Assembly: GCA_019787685.1 (NCBI GenBank)
Contig: JAHNUO010000046.1
Location: 1-64,000, forward strand
Source of the DNA: Chiua virens
Taxonomy: Eukaryota; Basidiomycota; Agaricomycetes; Boletales; Boletaceae
Length of the DNA: 64,000 bases
Reading direction: 5' to 3'
Position 1 is the first letter of the stretch; each line of letters begins with the position of its first letter. Shown piece by piece: positions 55,182 through 64,000 of this stretch. The position numbers and the translations under genes are program-made. The notes beneath the pieces are model-generated. The model searched no databases. It was not told the origin of the DNA and saw nothing but the letters and a program-made list of their open reading frames with translations.

Positions 55182-55580
55182 ATTTACGAACAGTCGATAT
55201 CGCCAGGTGTTGCAGATCTTATGGTCTTGGACGGCGACGCGTTGAACGATATGGCGGCGAGAGAAGCGCTGGGCAGAGTAGCGCGACGCGGTCATAATGG
55301 GACGCACGTGACACAAATCTATGGCTATTTAACCCCTAACCGTACAACAGTGTCCAGAAATGCAACAGGAGTAAAATTTAGCAGTAGTTGCCGACGATGG
55401 ACATATTATTTGTAGTTCCTGTGCAACATTCTATGCCAAAATCCTGAGGCCCTCATGATTTTGGACTTCGAATGGATCAAAGATGTTCAACTCACTCAGG
55501 CTGGCAGTAATGATTCTCATAAAATACACCGGTGCCATTTACATTCGATGTGGAAGTTGTACAACTTGGACAGACGTGGA
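55182..55580. other. Spacer upstream of NBS1
   Basis: It should hold the NBS1 promoter. A plus-strand frame at 55104-55415 is the shadow of the NBS1 first exon. No other gene is seen. Confidence 0.45.
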
Positions 55581-56508
55581 TTAGACCCTGACCATTTCCA
55601 CTGACTGAGTCATCCCAACCTCCCCACCAGTCTCTTCAACGTCTTCTACTGTTTCAGTTTGCTCGAATCTGATTGTGGTCACAGCGCTGCGACTGGACAA
55701 ACCAAACCCAATGGTAGTCCCACCTCCATGTCTCCCTTGAACATCGCGCGCGTACAGCTCGCGGATGCTTGTGGTGAATCGGGGTGTTAGGGTGTATACG
55801 GGCAAGTATGCCGCAATGGTCGTGAATATTAACAGCCACCCGGCTTGAACCCCATTGCCCGACATAAGCAGTAAGGTGGGGAGGTTGAACAGAAAGATGC
55901 TGTGTCAGAAAATCACCATCAGCGAAATGCCAATTATTTTATCTTGCGCAGGAGCAGAGAAATGAGACATAGGCTTACGACGTGAAGTAGAGCAAACTCT
56001 GTTGAACGAGCAAGTTCATGTACCGATTGACTTCCCACTTTTTCGTCACACGGTACATTTGGAGGGACTCCCTCGCGCATTGGACAACTGCGAAGATGCA
56101 CATCGCTGCACCAAAAAAAATTTGCAGAATGACCATCATGGCTTCATCCCAAATGATTGAAGTATTGGTTTCGAATGCACAAAAAGAAAATCCCAGTATA
56201 TGGACGGTGAGAGCTGACTCGGACAGGTAGTTAGTGTATTAAAGCATATATTCAACCGCTGTATGCGTACCTTGCATTGGAGCAGTGTAAATGGCAGCGG
56301 AGATGATGGAGGAGATGATTTCGATGATGAAGAAAGTAAGAATAGTGCAGAGAATGAGCTTCGATCGATTATATATTGCCCATACACAGAGTATCATTAT
56401 AACTGTAGCTCCGTCATAAGATTCCCTTTCGATGTACAAACTATGAAGCAACTCACGATTGGCTGCACCAAGAAAAAGAAGGTATGCCCACGGAGTGATG
56501 GTATTCAA
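55581..56508 (-). CDS. C-terminal exons of a DUF6533-type seven-helix membrane protein
   Basis: At least three exons are readable: one with WAIYNRSKLILCTILTFFIIEIISSIISAAIY (two adjacent helices), one with ILQIFFGAAMCIFAVVQCARESLQMYR and NRYMNLLVQQSLLYF, and a last one with GWLLIFTTIAAYLPVYTLTPRFTTSIRELYARD. The helix order and the RFTTSIRELYARD end match basidiomycete proteins with an N-terminal DUF6533 domain, thought to be receptor-like. The N-terminal DUF6533 part should lie upstream (56.5-57.5 kb), but I could not resolve it. The gene may therefore be truncated. Confidence 0.55.
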
Positions 56509-57602
56509 TACTTTACCTTGTAAACAGTAGTAATTGGAGCAACTAATGGAACCTTTGAAGGAGTGTGCTCACAACTATTGACAGTGATTTAGCTGATTTG
56601 ATAGCTTGGAGTTATGATGGTACGTATGTCTATTTAAAGACATGCTTTAAGCACAATGATGACATTGTCATTGAGGAAATATACCTTTGTAGGACCAGGC
56701 ACGAAGGTACTCCCCACTGTAGCTGGGATCACAAATTGAGTCACCTTTTAAGTCCAATACATACAAAGGCTAGTGATTCTGATGAATATTTGCAATGAGT
56801 TTTTAGTACCTGGCTTTCCATTGACTCACCCAAGGTTCAGAAGGGCACAGTAACGAACCTATACCAATATTTAGCTTATTGTAATATTGCAACATACATC
56901 AGCAGCGGAAGGCTAAACACAGACAAGAACAAATAATGTTGATACCCAGGTCCAAGGTTTGCTCTGAGGTCTCATCAGGAATGGTAGCAGAAATGATTGC
57001 CTGCTGACCCAAATATATTCTATCTTGAATTGAAAGTGAGCAAACCATTTCTATATCAATGAAAGCACAAGTTATACCTCATTCAAAATTGAAAGGACTG
57101 ATTTAAAGTTGCAGAAGTCACCATGTGTATCACATCGAAAAGAAGCTTATAATCATTCACCATAGTCATATCCGACGGCAGTGAGAATAATAACTGCCAT
57201 AAATGCGCGAGAGCAATCATTTGCCAGGGAGGATGAACATACGAGTCAGATAATTGTTTTGTCGAAGGCTGATCAAAGCCTCCTGTATGACAGAAGACAT
57301 GTGGTCTTGGTGTGTGTCCAACTAATGTGTGAGATAGGAAGAGTGTCCAAGAGGAATTGTTTGTCTCGAGCTGGCAAATTGATGATATTGAACGGTGCTA
57401 TTTATTTTTTGTAAGCAGTACAGCCGCACACAGCACCGGAATTGATGGCTTGAAAAACATTGGGGTAGAAAGGGATAGAGTAAACTGCTTACATGAGAAT
57501 AAGACAAGCGCCAGCTGGCAGGCTATTTCATGTCCTTCTAGAATGTAGAAGTGCCAAATTTAGCTCGGCGATTGTTTTTTAACTCACTGGACATCATACA
57601 TC
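56509..57602. other. AT-rich stretch, possibly decayed exons
   Basis: On the minus strand near 56870-56960 a hydrophobic segment (YLFLSVFSLPLLMYVAI) could belong to the membrane protein gene. Otherwise only short frames are seen. The right edge, TACATC at 57597-57602, is the target duplication of the TIR element. Confidence 0.35.
57597..57602 (+). repeat. Target site duplication TACATC, left
   Basis: TACATC sits directly outside the left terminal inverted repeat and recurs directly outside the right one at 60232-60237. Confidence 0.75.
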
Positions 57603-57729
57603 TATGGTGGAAAATCTGCACATTTAATAAATTGCGAAAAAAAAACGGACTGCCGTGGGAAAAAAATATTGCCCACCAAAAAATCTAGCCCACACCAAAA
57701 TTTCGACCCACCATGCTGACCACCACACC
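57603..57729 (+). repeat. Left terminal inverted repeat
   Basis: 127 bp, matching the reverse complement of 60105-60231. Blocks AATCTGCACATTTAATAAAT and CTAGCCCACACCAAAATTTC are identical in both arms. The middle part around a poly-A run and GGACTGCC differs. Confidence 0.9.
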
Positions 57730-57839
57730 ACCACAGTTGCAATAGGCCTTGGCTATACATACATGTAACAAGGATAGCCTTCAGATGGTGGCATCATTGT
57801 GATTGTACAGGCTTCAATTATATTATATATACATGCAGA

Positions 57840-58502
57840 TTATAGAAGGAGGCAATGATACACTATGTTATTTGTAGATCTAGTTTCATTTGAGGGTGCA
57901 AATAGCAGGAGAACGTCTTCTTGTTTGCGCACTCTCGACAGAGCAGTGTACAGTTGCCCATGAGCAAATGGTTCGACATGGAGATTGAGTACGGCTCTGT
58001 CGAGAGTCAAACCCTGGCATCCGTTGAACATAGTTGCATAAGCTGGTCGCAAGGGGAACTGGCAACGGGTGACAGTCCAATCTGAAGAAGGGGGAGTGAA
58101 ATTGAAGGTGATTCGCGGAATACAGTGCGTGATGGGTGAATCGAGGAGTTGTACTTTGATGAAGTGTCGGTGGACTGTTCATATCTGTACCCGCGCATTG
58201 TGAACTAAGCCCTTGTCGATGGAAAGACTGCGCATAATCGAGCACACCATGTTTGGTTTGAGAGAGAGTTGGTGAGGTGGCACACCGGGATGAGATAACA
58301 TAGCAAGAAAGTTGGGAGTGTGTTCTGGCGTGGATGGGGGGGGTTGATCAGTTTCTTTAATGGCATCTGAGCTGAAGAGGTAGTCTGGGGACTTGGAAGT
58401 CAGCCGAGAAAGCAAGAAAAAGTAGTAGTCACATACGAAAGGGGCCAGGGACAGCCTCAAGATGTTGTGTGGGGACAGGAATGTAAACAGAGAAGCAGGC
58501 AA
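57840..58502 (-). pseudogene. C-terminus of a Helitron/PIF1-like helicase, interrupted
   Basis: The translation contains PGVPPHQLSLKPNMVCSIMR, then LSIDKGLVHNARVQI, then, after an in-frame TGA at 58179-58181, HRHFIKVQLLDSPITHCIPR, FPLRPAYATMFNGCQGLTLD and HGQLYTALSRVRKQEDVLL. These are the last motifs (V and VI region) of the PIF1-like helicase of Helitron transposons. The upstream ATPase motifs I to IV are missing. The frame is the same on both sides of the stop. Confidence 0.82.
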
Positions 58503-58613
58503 TTAGTATAGGGGTACGGAAGCAGATGATGACATTGGATCAAAACAGAAGGTTGTTGGCAGATGCCCAAAAAGACGAAAAGAATGAAACCAAAAACCAT
58601 GAAGCACTTCAAT

Positions 58614-60059
58614 TTAAGCCATTTCACTGCATAGCTGAGATGTGGACGCTTGTGTGCCCGAAAACTGTGAATCATCATTATCAGTGCCATCTGACCTCTT
58701 CCGCTTGACTGCCTGCTTTCCCTTCCAGTCAAAGCGACCGAGGTTGTGTGATGGTGGCTTATCATCACTTGGTAAGGCAGTACTGGTGAAGGAGCCAAAC
58801 GAAAAGTCAGTCACTTGAATGAGAAATTGACCATCACTGCAACCAGTGAGATGCCCAAGCACGAAAACTTGTTTCTCACCATCAGGCAGGGGGGTCTTTG
58901 CAAACCTCACATGGTCAATGGGAAAAAGACAGTGAAGACGAATGAGCTGTTGTGGAGCAGCAGCAAATGGTGCAACGTCGATGTTGAATGCACGACTGTG
59001 ATCTTTACTATGTGCTCACATGGAGCGGTACACTCTGCCAGAAATGATAAAGATGGGAGGTGGCATTGGAGTAGAGTCCTCCAACATGAGAGGGGGCAGC
59101 GGCTCGAAAGCCTTTTAAAACTGAGGTGAAGAACAAACTGCTTTTTCGCATGAGAAACACACCTCATTCGCAAACACCTGCATGACAGGAAGCACCGCAT
59201 TCGGGTTTGCACCAACGGTATCCTTTACAATGACACGGCCGACACCTATGTAAACGCCATCTGGCAACAGTGCCCCATTCAAATGTGTAAAATTCGACAT
59301 CGTGATCAGTGCCAGAGGGCAAAGGAATGAAACCTTTGTGCTTCCAAAACAATTTTCCGACAGCATACCAATAGGCCCACCCTCTGTGAACACCGAGGAT
59401 TCCATGAATGCTACAAACGGAGGCCATCTGAATTGAAGAGAAGATGGAAAGCGAGAAAAAGACAATGCAAAGGAAGAACTTGAGGAGAAGAGCATGATGA
59501 AATGCAGTGGAAGACGGGGAGCCGCAGGAGTGCAGCTAGGAGCCACCACACCCCATGACAGAACGGCGCTCCACACGATCGACCGACAACGCAGAGGAGC
59601 GTGAGACCATTGCGGCGCTGTGCCGACGACGGACGATGGAAGAACAACGGAGAGGAGGAAAAGACAGTTGCAACGACGCAACACATTACAAACGTTTCGA
59701 TTGCAGGGGAGCAACACGACAAAGAGAAAGGAGGGACGGTGAAAGAGAGCATGCCACAGGAGGGTCAATGATCGATGAGTGATCGCTCCTTGCCGAAAAG
59801 AGTACTGCGAGCGACCAATCATAAGCCACCTGGCAAGCTGCAGTGCTTAATATAATAGATATAACTATGTACTACCAAAGCCTACATCTGTCAGGTGGAA
59901 ATTGAGTGCAAGTCCTTTGCAGATTTCGTTAATAAAGACATCAGTGTGTCGAAAGCCAGTTCCTTGATCAAGGACCTGGAACATCAAGCTCTGACAACCC
60001 TGACCCATAGCATCACTGAATGGCTGAGGATTCCTGCCATTGAGTAAAAAACGACCCAT
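58614..60059 (-). pseudogene. Degraded coding segments of unknown origin
   Basis: Several minus-strand segments look like old exons: MGRFLLNGRNPQPFSDAM near 60.05 kb, SNFTHLNGALLPDGVYIGVG near 59.27 kb, and FVLGHLTGCSDGQFLIQVTD near 58.82 kb, ending in a basic KGKQAVKRKRSDGTDN tail. Their order and phase suggest one multi-exon gene captured inside the TIR element. I do not recognise the family, and I cannot join the parts without gaps. Confidence 0.4.
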
Positions 60060-60104
60060 GCCATTCCACCAAACGTTGTGCCAATCCTCTTGGCACCCAG
60101 CGGC

Positions 60105-60231
60105 GGTGTGGTGGTCAGTGTGGTGGGTCGAAATTTTGGTGTGGGCTAGATTTTTTGGCAGTCAAATTTTTTTTCCCGCGGTGGACCATTTTTTTTTCGC
60201 AATTTATTAAATGTGCAGATTTTCCACCATA
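60105..60231 (-). repeat. Right terminal inverted repeat
   Basis: 127-bp partner of 57603-57729, followed by the TACATC duplication at 60232-60237. Confidence 0.9.
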
Positions 60232-60237
60232 TACATC
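60232..60237 (+). repeat. Target site duplication TACATC, right
   Basis: Direct copy of 57597-57602 just outside the right terminal repeat. Confidence 0.75.
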
Positions 60238-61097
60238 ATGGTGCTTGCAGTGAATGATGTTGGCTGGCCGCAAGGTTCGTGATGGCGTGTTCAAATTACT
60301 TGGTCGCTATGCCGACAGATGCCATGTACAAAACATCCATCAGTTTTGAAAAACTCACTCGATGAAGCAGGTGGTCATTGATTTTAAGTCAATAGGGTGT
60401 TATAGACACCTCGTGAGCTGGGAAAGTAACAGGGAATAGCGCCAAGCAAATGGTAGTCCATAGTCGTAAGTTCGCGTCACACGACGGCGCCTGAGTGACT
60501 GGTAAATTAACCGAGCAGCTACTTACAAAATCGAGATCTGAGACAGTTTGTTCGTCGAGTAATGGATCCGTGGATACTTGCACGAATCGAGACACAAACA
60601 TGCAATGTGCGTTAAATTACACTCTTATACGCACGGAGCGAGGAACACGACACTGTGTGGCTCGAAACCGAGCTCACGGTGCCGCTTTCAGATCGAGAGA
60701 ACGAGTCCTTGATCATGACAAAATGCGATCTAAATTATTCTAACCCAAGGTATCACAAGTTATGGAGTTGTACAGGATACGAACGCACCAAAGGGGCGAT
60801 CCGGTCGGGCTCGCGGACCCATCAGCTCAGCTACCCTCTCCCATAAGCATAACTTGTATTTAGCCCGATGTACGGAGAGAGAAATCATGCAAGGTCGGGG
60901 CCATTCCCGAGGTTCCTCGGCTCTCGAGTCTCCTCTGAATGTGTCGGACCAGGGAATGTAATGAGCATGGCATCTGCTTCGGTTTGGAGGTAAGTGAGAC
61001 GGAGGCAACACTACTAGTAGTTCACTGTCCAATGTCACGGTAGTGTTAGGACAGCGTGTGACATCGACGTAATTCTGTACACGTCACACATCACGTG
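60238..61097. other. Spacer between the TIR element and HSP60
   Basis: No gene is supported. On the minus strand, 60843-60762 holds TAGCTGAGCTGATGGG and, further on, GCGTTCGTATCCTG, which resemble the A and B boxes of RNA polymerase III promoters. The segment does not fold into a convincing tRNA, so it may be a SINE remnant or chance. The right end is the HSP60 promoter region. Confidence 0.35.
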
Positions 61098-61119
61098 CCT
61101 TCTAGATTTTTCTGAAAAG
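61092..61119 (+). promoter_or_regulatory. E-box and heat-shock-element-like motif upstream of HSP60
   Basis: CACGTG (61092-61097) is followed by CTTCTAGATTTTTCTGAAAAG (61099-61119), in which TTC and GA(A)-like triplets alternate at about five-base spacing, as in heat-shock elements. The site lies about 90-115 bp before the HSP60 start codon. HSP60 genes are known heat-shock targets, so the site is plausible but unproven. Confidence 0.45.
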
Positions 61120-61206
61120 TTTTTTATTGCAAGCTTATTTTATTCCGTTTCTTTTCGTTCTTGACCACCGTTTTCCTTGTTCTCCCCTTCCTCTCAAAAA
61201 CATACC

Positions 61207-61948
61207 ATGCACGCTATCTCTTCGTCGTCGTCTCGGGCAGCCCGTAGGGCAGCTGCAAAAGCCATGCGCCCTATCTTGGCTCGTGGTGCCCACAAGGAGA
61301 TCAAGTTCTCCAACGAAGGGCGGGCAAGCATACTCAAGGGTGTTGACGTCCTTGCCAACGCTGTCAGCGTGACCCTTGGCCCCAAAGGCAAGTCTTACCC
61401 ATTCTAATGTACCCGTAACCCGGACTAAATGACTACGTCGGTAGGTCGCAATGTCATCATCGAGCAGTCCTTCGGTGGTCCCAAGATTACCAAGGGTGAG
61501 TTGGACGTGTACGCGCGTGTCGTAACGTGTTGACCGTGTCTTGACAGATGGTGTGACCGTCGCTAAGTCAATCACGCTCAAGGACAAGTTTGAGAACCTC
61601 GGAGCTCGGTAAGTTGTATTTTATTCGAGTGTTCTCTCCGCGCTCACAGGTCCCAGCCTCATCCAAGACGTCGCTCAGAAGACGAATGAAATCGCGGGTG
61701 ACGGGACCACGACAGCTACCGTATTGGCACGCGCTATTTACTCAGAGGGTGTCAAGAATGTCGCTGCAGGCTGCAACCCTATGGACCTCCGTCGGGGTTC
61801 GCAAGCTGCTGTCGACCGCGTCGTGGATTTCTTGTCTGCTAATGCCAGAAAGGTCACGACAACAGCAGAGATTGCTCAGGTTGCGACCATTTCGGCGAAC
61901 GGCGACACCCACATCGGTAACCTGATTGCCCAAGCCATGGAGAAGGTT

Positions 61949-61980
<32 letters not shown>

Positions 61981-63151
61981 CCGTACGATCGAAGACGAGA
62001 TTGAAATTACGGAGGGCATGCGGTTCGACCGCGGCTTCATCAGCCCATACTTCATCACCGACGTCAAGTCCCAAAAAGTCGAGTTCGAGAAGCCGCTCAT
62101 TTTGTTGAGTGAGAAGAAGATTTCGCTCCTTCAAGACATTCTTCCTTCGTTGGAAGCTGCAGCTCAATCGCGTCGTCCTCTCGTCATCATTGCCGAGGAC
62201 ATTGACGGGGAAGCATTGGCTGCATGCATTCTTAACAAGCTGCGTGGCCAATTGCAGGTTGCTGCTGTCAAGGCACCTGGCTTCGGTGACAACCGCAAGT
62301 CGATTCTCGGTGATCTCGCCATCCTCACCGGTGGTACCGTCTTCACGGACGAGCTTGATATCAAGCTTGAAAAGGCTACGCCTGACCTCCTCGGGTCTAC
62401 TGGTTCTATTACCATTACCAAGGAGGACACGATCATTCTCAATGGCGAGGGTTCCAAGGATGCCATCCAGGCGCGTTGCGAACAGATTCGTGCACTCACC
62501 GCTGACCTGTCCACGAGCGAGTACGACAAGACTAAGTTACAAGAACGCTTGGCCAAGTTGAGCGGTGGTGTTGCTGTCATCAAGGTCGGTGGTAGCAGTG
62601 AGGTCGAGGTCGGTGAGAAGAAGGACCGTTATGATGATGCTCTTAATGCTACGCGTGCTGCTGTCGAGGAAGGTATCCTCCCCGGTGGTGGTGTCGCGCT
62701 TCTCAAGGCTTCGCTGGCACTTGCAACGAGCACGCCTGGGTCGGCGACCTTACCTTCCAACCCGGATGCCAAGATTATTCCCACAGCCAACTTTGACCAA
62801 GACCTCGGTGTCAACATTATTCGCAGGGCATTGACCAACCCCGCGCGTACCATTTTGTCGAACGCAGGCGAGGAGTCTGCCGTGATTGTTGGCACGCTCT
62901 TGTCAGAACACGGCAGTGCGGACAAGTTTGCAATGGGCTACGACGCAAGCAAGGGCGAGTACGTGGACATGATCAAGGCGGGTATTGTGGACCCCCTCAA
63001 GGTCGTGCGGACCGCCCTCGTGGATGCATCAGGTGTGGCAAGTTTGTTGACGACGAGCGAGGCATGTGTGGTGGAGGCCGAGGAGGATAAGCCTGCTGGT
63101 GGACCTCCCATGGGTGGTATGGGTGGTATGGGCGGCATGGGTGGGTTCTAA
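61207..63151 (+). CDS. HSP60: Mitochondrial chaperonin HSP60
   Basis: The start [16 protein letters not shown] is at 61207 and gives a basic, Ala/Ser/Arg-rich mitochondrial leader. Three short introns interrupt the 5' end; a long last exon follows. GroEL motifs are all present: [32 protein letters not shown], the apical [20 protein letters not shown], and [19 protein letters not shown]. The protein ends in a GGM repeat ([14 protein letters not shown]) as in other group I chaperonins. It folds imported proteins in the matrix with HSP10. No lesion is seen. Confidence 0.97.
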
Positions 63152-63436
63152 GCCTGATGCATAACGTGTCGTATGAAAAGTATATATTTCATGATTACCA
63201 CCCGCATTGCTCACATTTTTATGATACATTACGTCGCTACTACCTAGTCGCAATCGCATCACCGCTCACAAAGATCCTTTGTTGATGGAAGTGATCTGAA
63301 ACAAAAAGAATGAATGTCTGAGACACGATCTGTCCGACAAATAACGTGCTTATCTGGAGATTGATAAAATGGTCCGATCTTGTTCGCATCTTTTTCGTTT
63401 CCACCTCTTTGATACGCTACGCACATAAACTACACG
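63152..63436. promoter_or_regulatory. Spacer between HSP60 and farnesyl diphosphate synthase
   Basis: This 285-bp stretch holds the 3' end of HSP60 and the promoter of the next gene on the same strand. No specific element was identified. Confidence 0.45.
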
Positions 63437-64000
63437 ATGTCCAACGATCTCAAGGCGCAAAAAAGACGAAAATTCGAGGGCGTGTACGAGCAACTGAGGC
63501 TCGAGCTAGTGAACCACATGAAGACAGAAAACATGCCTCTCGATGCCGTCGAGTGGTACCGCCGCGTACGTCCCCAGCATCTCTCCGATCGATCGTCCTC
63601 ACGACACCCTCACCTGCACACAGAATCTCGATCACAACGTCCCAGGCGGCAAACTCAACCGCGGGATGAGCGTCGTCGATTCGGTCGAGATCCTCAAAGG
63701 CCGTCCCCTGACTGAGGACGAGTACTTCAAATCGGCGGTGTTGGGTTGGTGCATCGAGTTTGTGCGTTCGTCCCCTCGCGACGACCGACATCGTGCTGAC
63801 CTCACGTGCAGTTGCAAGCCTTTTTCCTCGTCTCGGACGACATGATGGACAAATCGATTACGCGCCGCGGGCAGCCGTGTTGGTACCGCGTCGAGGGCGT
63901 AGGCGATATCGCGATCAACGATTCGTTCATGCTCGAAGGAGCGATCTACCATCTGCTCAGGAAATATTTCAGGTCCGAACCGTACTACGTCCACCTGTTG
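63437..64000 (+). CDS. ERG20: Farnesyl diphosphate synthase, 5' part
   Basis: The start [19 protein letters not shown] is at 63437. Two introns precede the window end. Conserved blocks include [19 protein letters not shown] (with the GGK motif), [20 protein letters not shown] (first Asp-rich motif), and [13 protein letters not shown]. The enzyme joins isopentenyl and dimethylallyl diphosphates to farnesyl diphosphate, the branch point for sterols, prenylated proteins and terpenes. The second Asp-rich motif and the C-terminus lie beyond the window. Confidence 0.95.

Larger units (their letters stand above)
57603..60231 (-). mobile_element. 2.6-kb terminal-inverted-repeat element with Helitron-like sequence inside
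   Basis: Bases 57603-57729 and 60105-60231 are 127-bp terminal inverted repeats, starting TATGGTGGAAAATCTGCAC at each end, with a handful of differences. A 6-bp TACATC duplication flanks the unit. Inside, on the minus strand, lie a broken PIF1/Helitron helicase C-terminus (57840-58502) and further degraded coding segments (58614-60059). No transposase is recognised, so it looks non-autonomous. Helitrons themselves make no such repeats or duplications, so the helicase was probably captured or is the remnant of an inserted element. The superfamily is unknown: a 6-bp duplication would suit few families (for example Dada or IS3EU). Confidence 0.8.

Noticed and set aside
57840..58502. A complete Helitron
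   Set aside because: The Rep/HUH nuclease part and most helicase motifs are missing, and the unit ends in terminal inverted repeats with a target duplication.

Overview
The window looks like a chromosome piece from an agaricomycete (mushroom-forming) basidiomycete. Genes carry many spliceosomal introns of about 45-75 bp with GT..AG borders. Protein families are typical of that class: a Plavaka transposase, DUF6698, a short F-box/LRR-like protein, a C2-NACHT-WD40 receptor, a Rua1-type regulator and a CMT1/CAP59 mannosyltransferase. The species cannot be told from the sequence alone. All calls rest on my own reading of translated sequence and recall of families; no search was run.

Layout. (1) 1-19 kb is repeat-rich: a decayed Plavaka transposase gene on the minus strand (396-4574), a large orphan gene (5602-7719), several copies of a dispersed ~200-bp repeat in both orientations (near 5.1, 7.9, 8.7, 9.0 and 18.7 kb), a full-length Ty1/copia retrotransposon (9174-15493, 368-bp LTRs, GGGTC target duplication, two in-frame TGA codons in its polyprotein), and a broken gene plus an unknown gene (15.6-18.3 kb). 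(2) 19-37 kb is accessory: an F-box/LRR-like gene, a DUF6698 gene, a complete ten-exon NLR-type receptor (22916-28229, C2 + helical region + NACHT + 14 WD repeats, 12 of them near-identical), a questin oxidase-like gene, two unknown genes, an HSP70-like ATPase, and a local segmental duplication on either side of the HSP70-like gene. (3) 37.7-55.2 kb is a dense, intact housekeeping block: mago nashi, mitochondrial uS10, a Rua1-domain regulator, a p24 cargo receptor, an aldehyde dehydrogenase, eIF3a, an Shp1/p47-type UBX protein, a CMT1-type mannosyltransferase and NBS1. Spacers here are often under 130 bp. (4) 55.5-60.3 kb holds a 7TM-like gene fragment and a 2.6-kb terminal-inverted-repeat element with a broken Helitron/PIF1 helicase end inside it. 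(5) 61-64 kb returns to housekeeping: mitochondrial HSP60 and the 5' part of farnesyl diphosphate synthase, cut by the window end.

The strongest candidates for new biology are the WD40 array of the receptor (nucleotide-homogeneous units that differ only at a few codons, with a strict period-three pattern at one of them), a 6-nucleotide microexon in mago nashi, a TIR element bearing Helitron helicase sequence, and a dispersed repeat whose terminal module is inverted in one copy. In all five readable broken coding sequences with in-frame stops, every such stop is TGA, which fits CGA-to-TGA decay.
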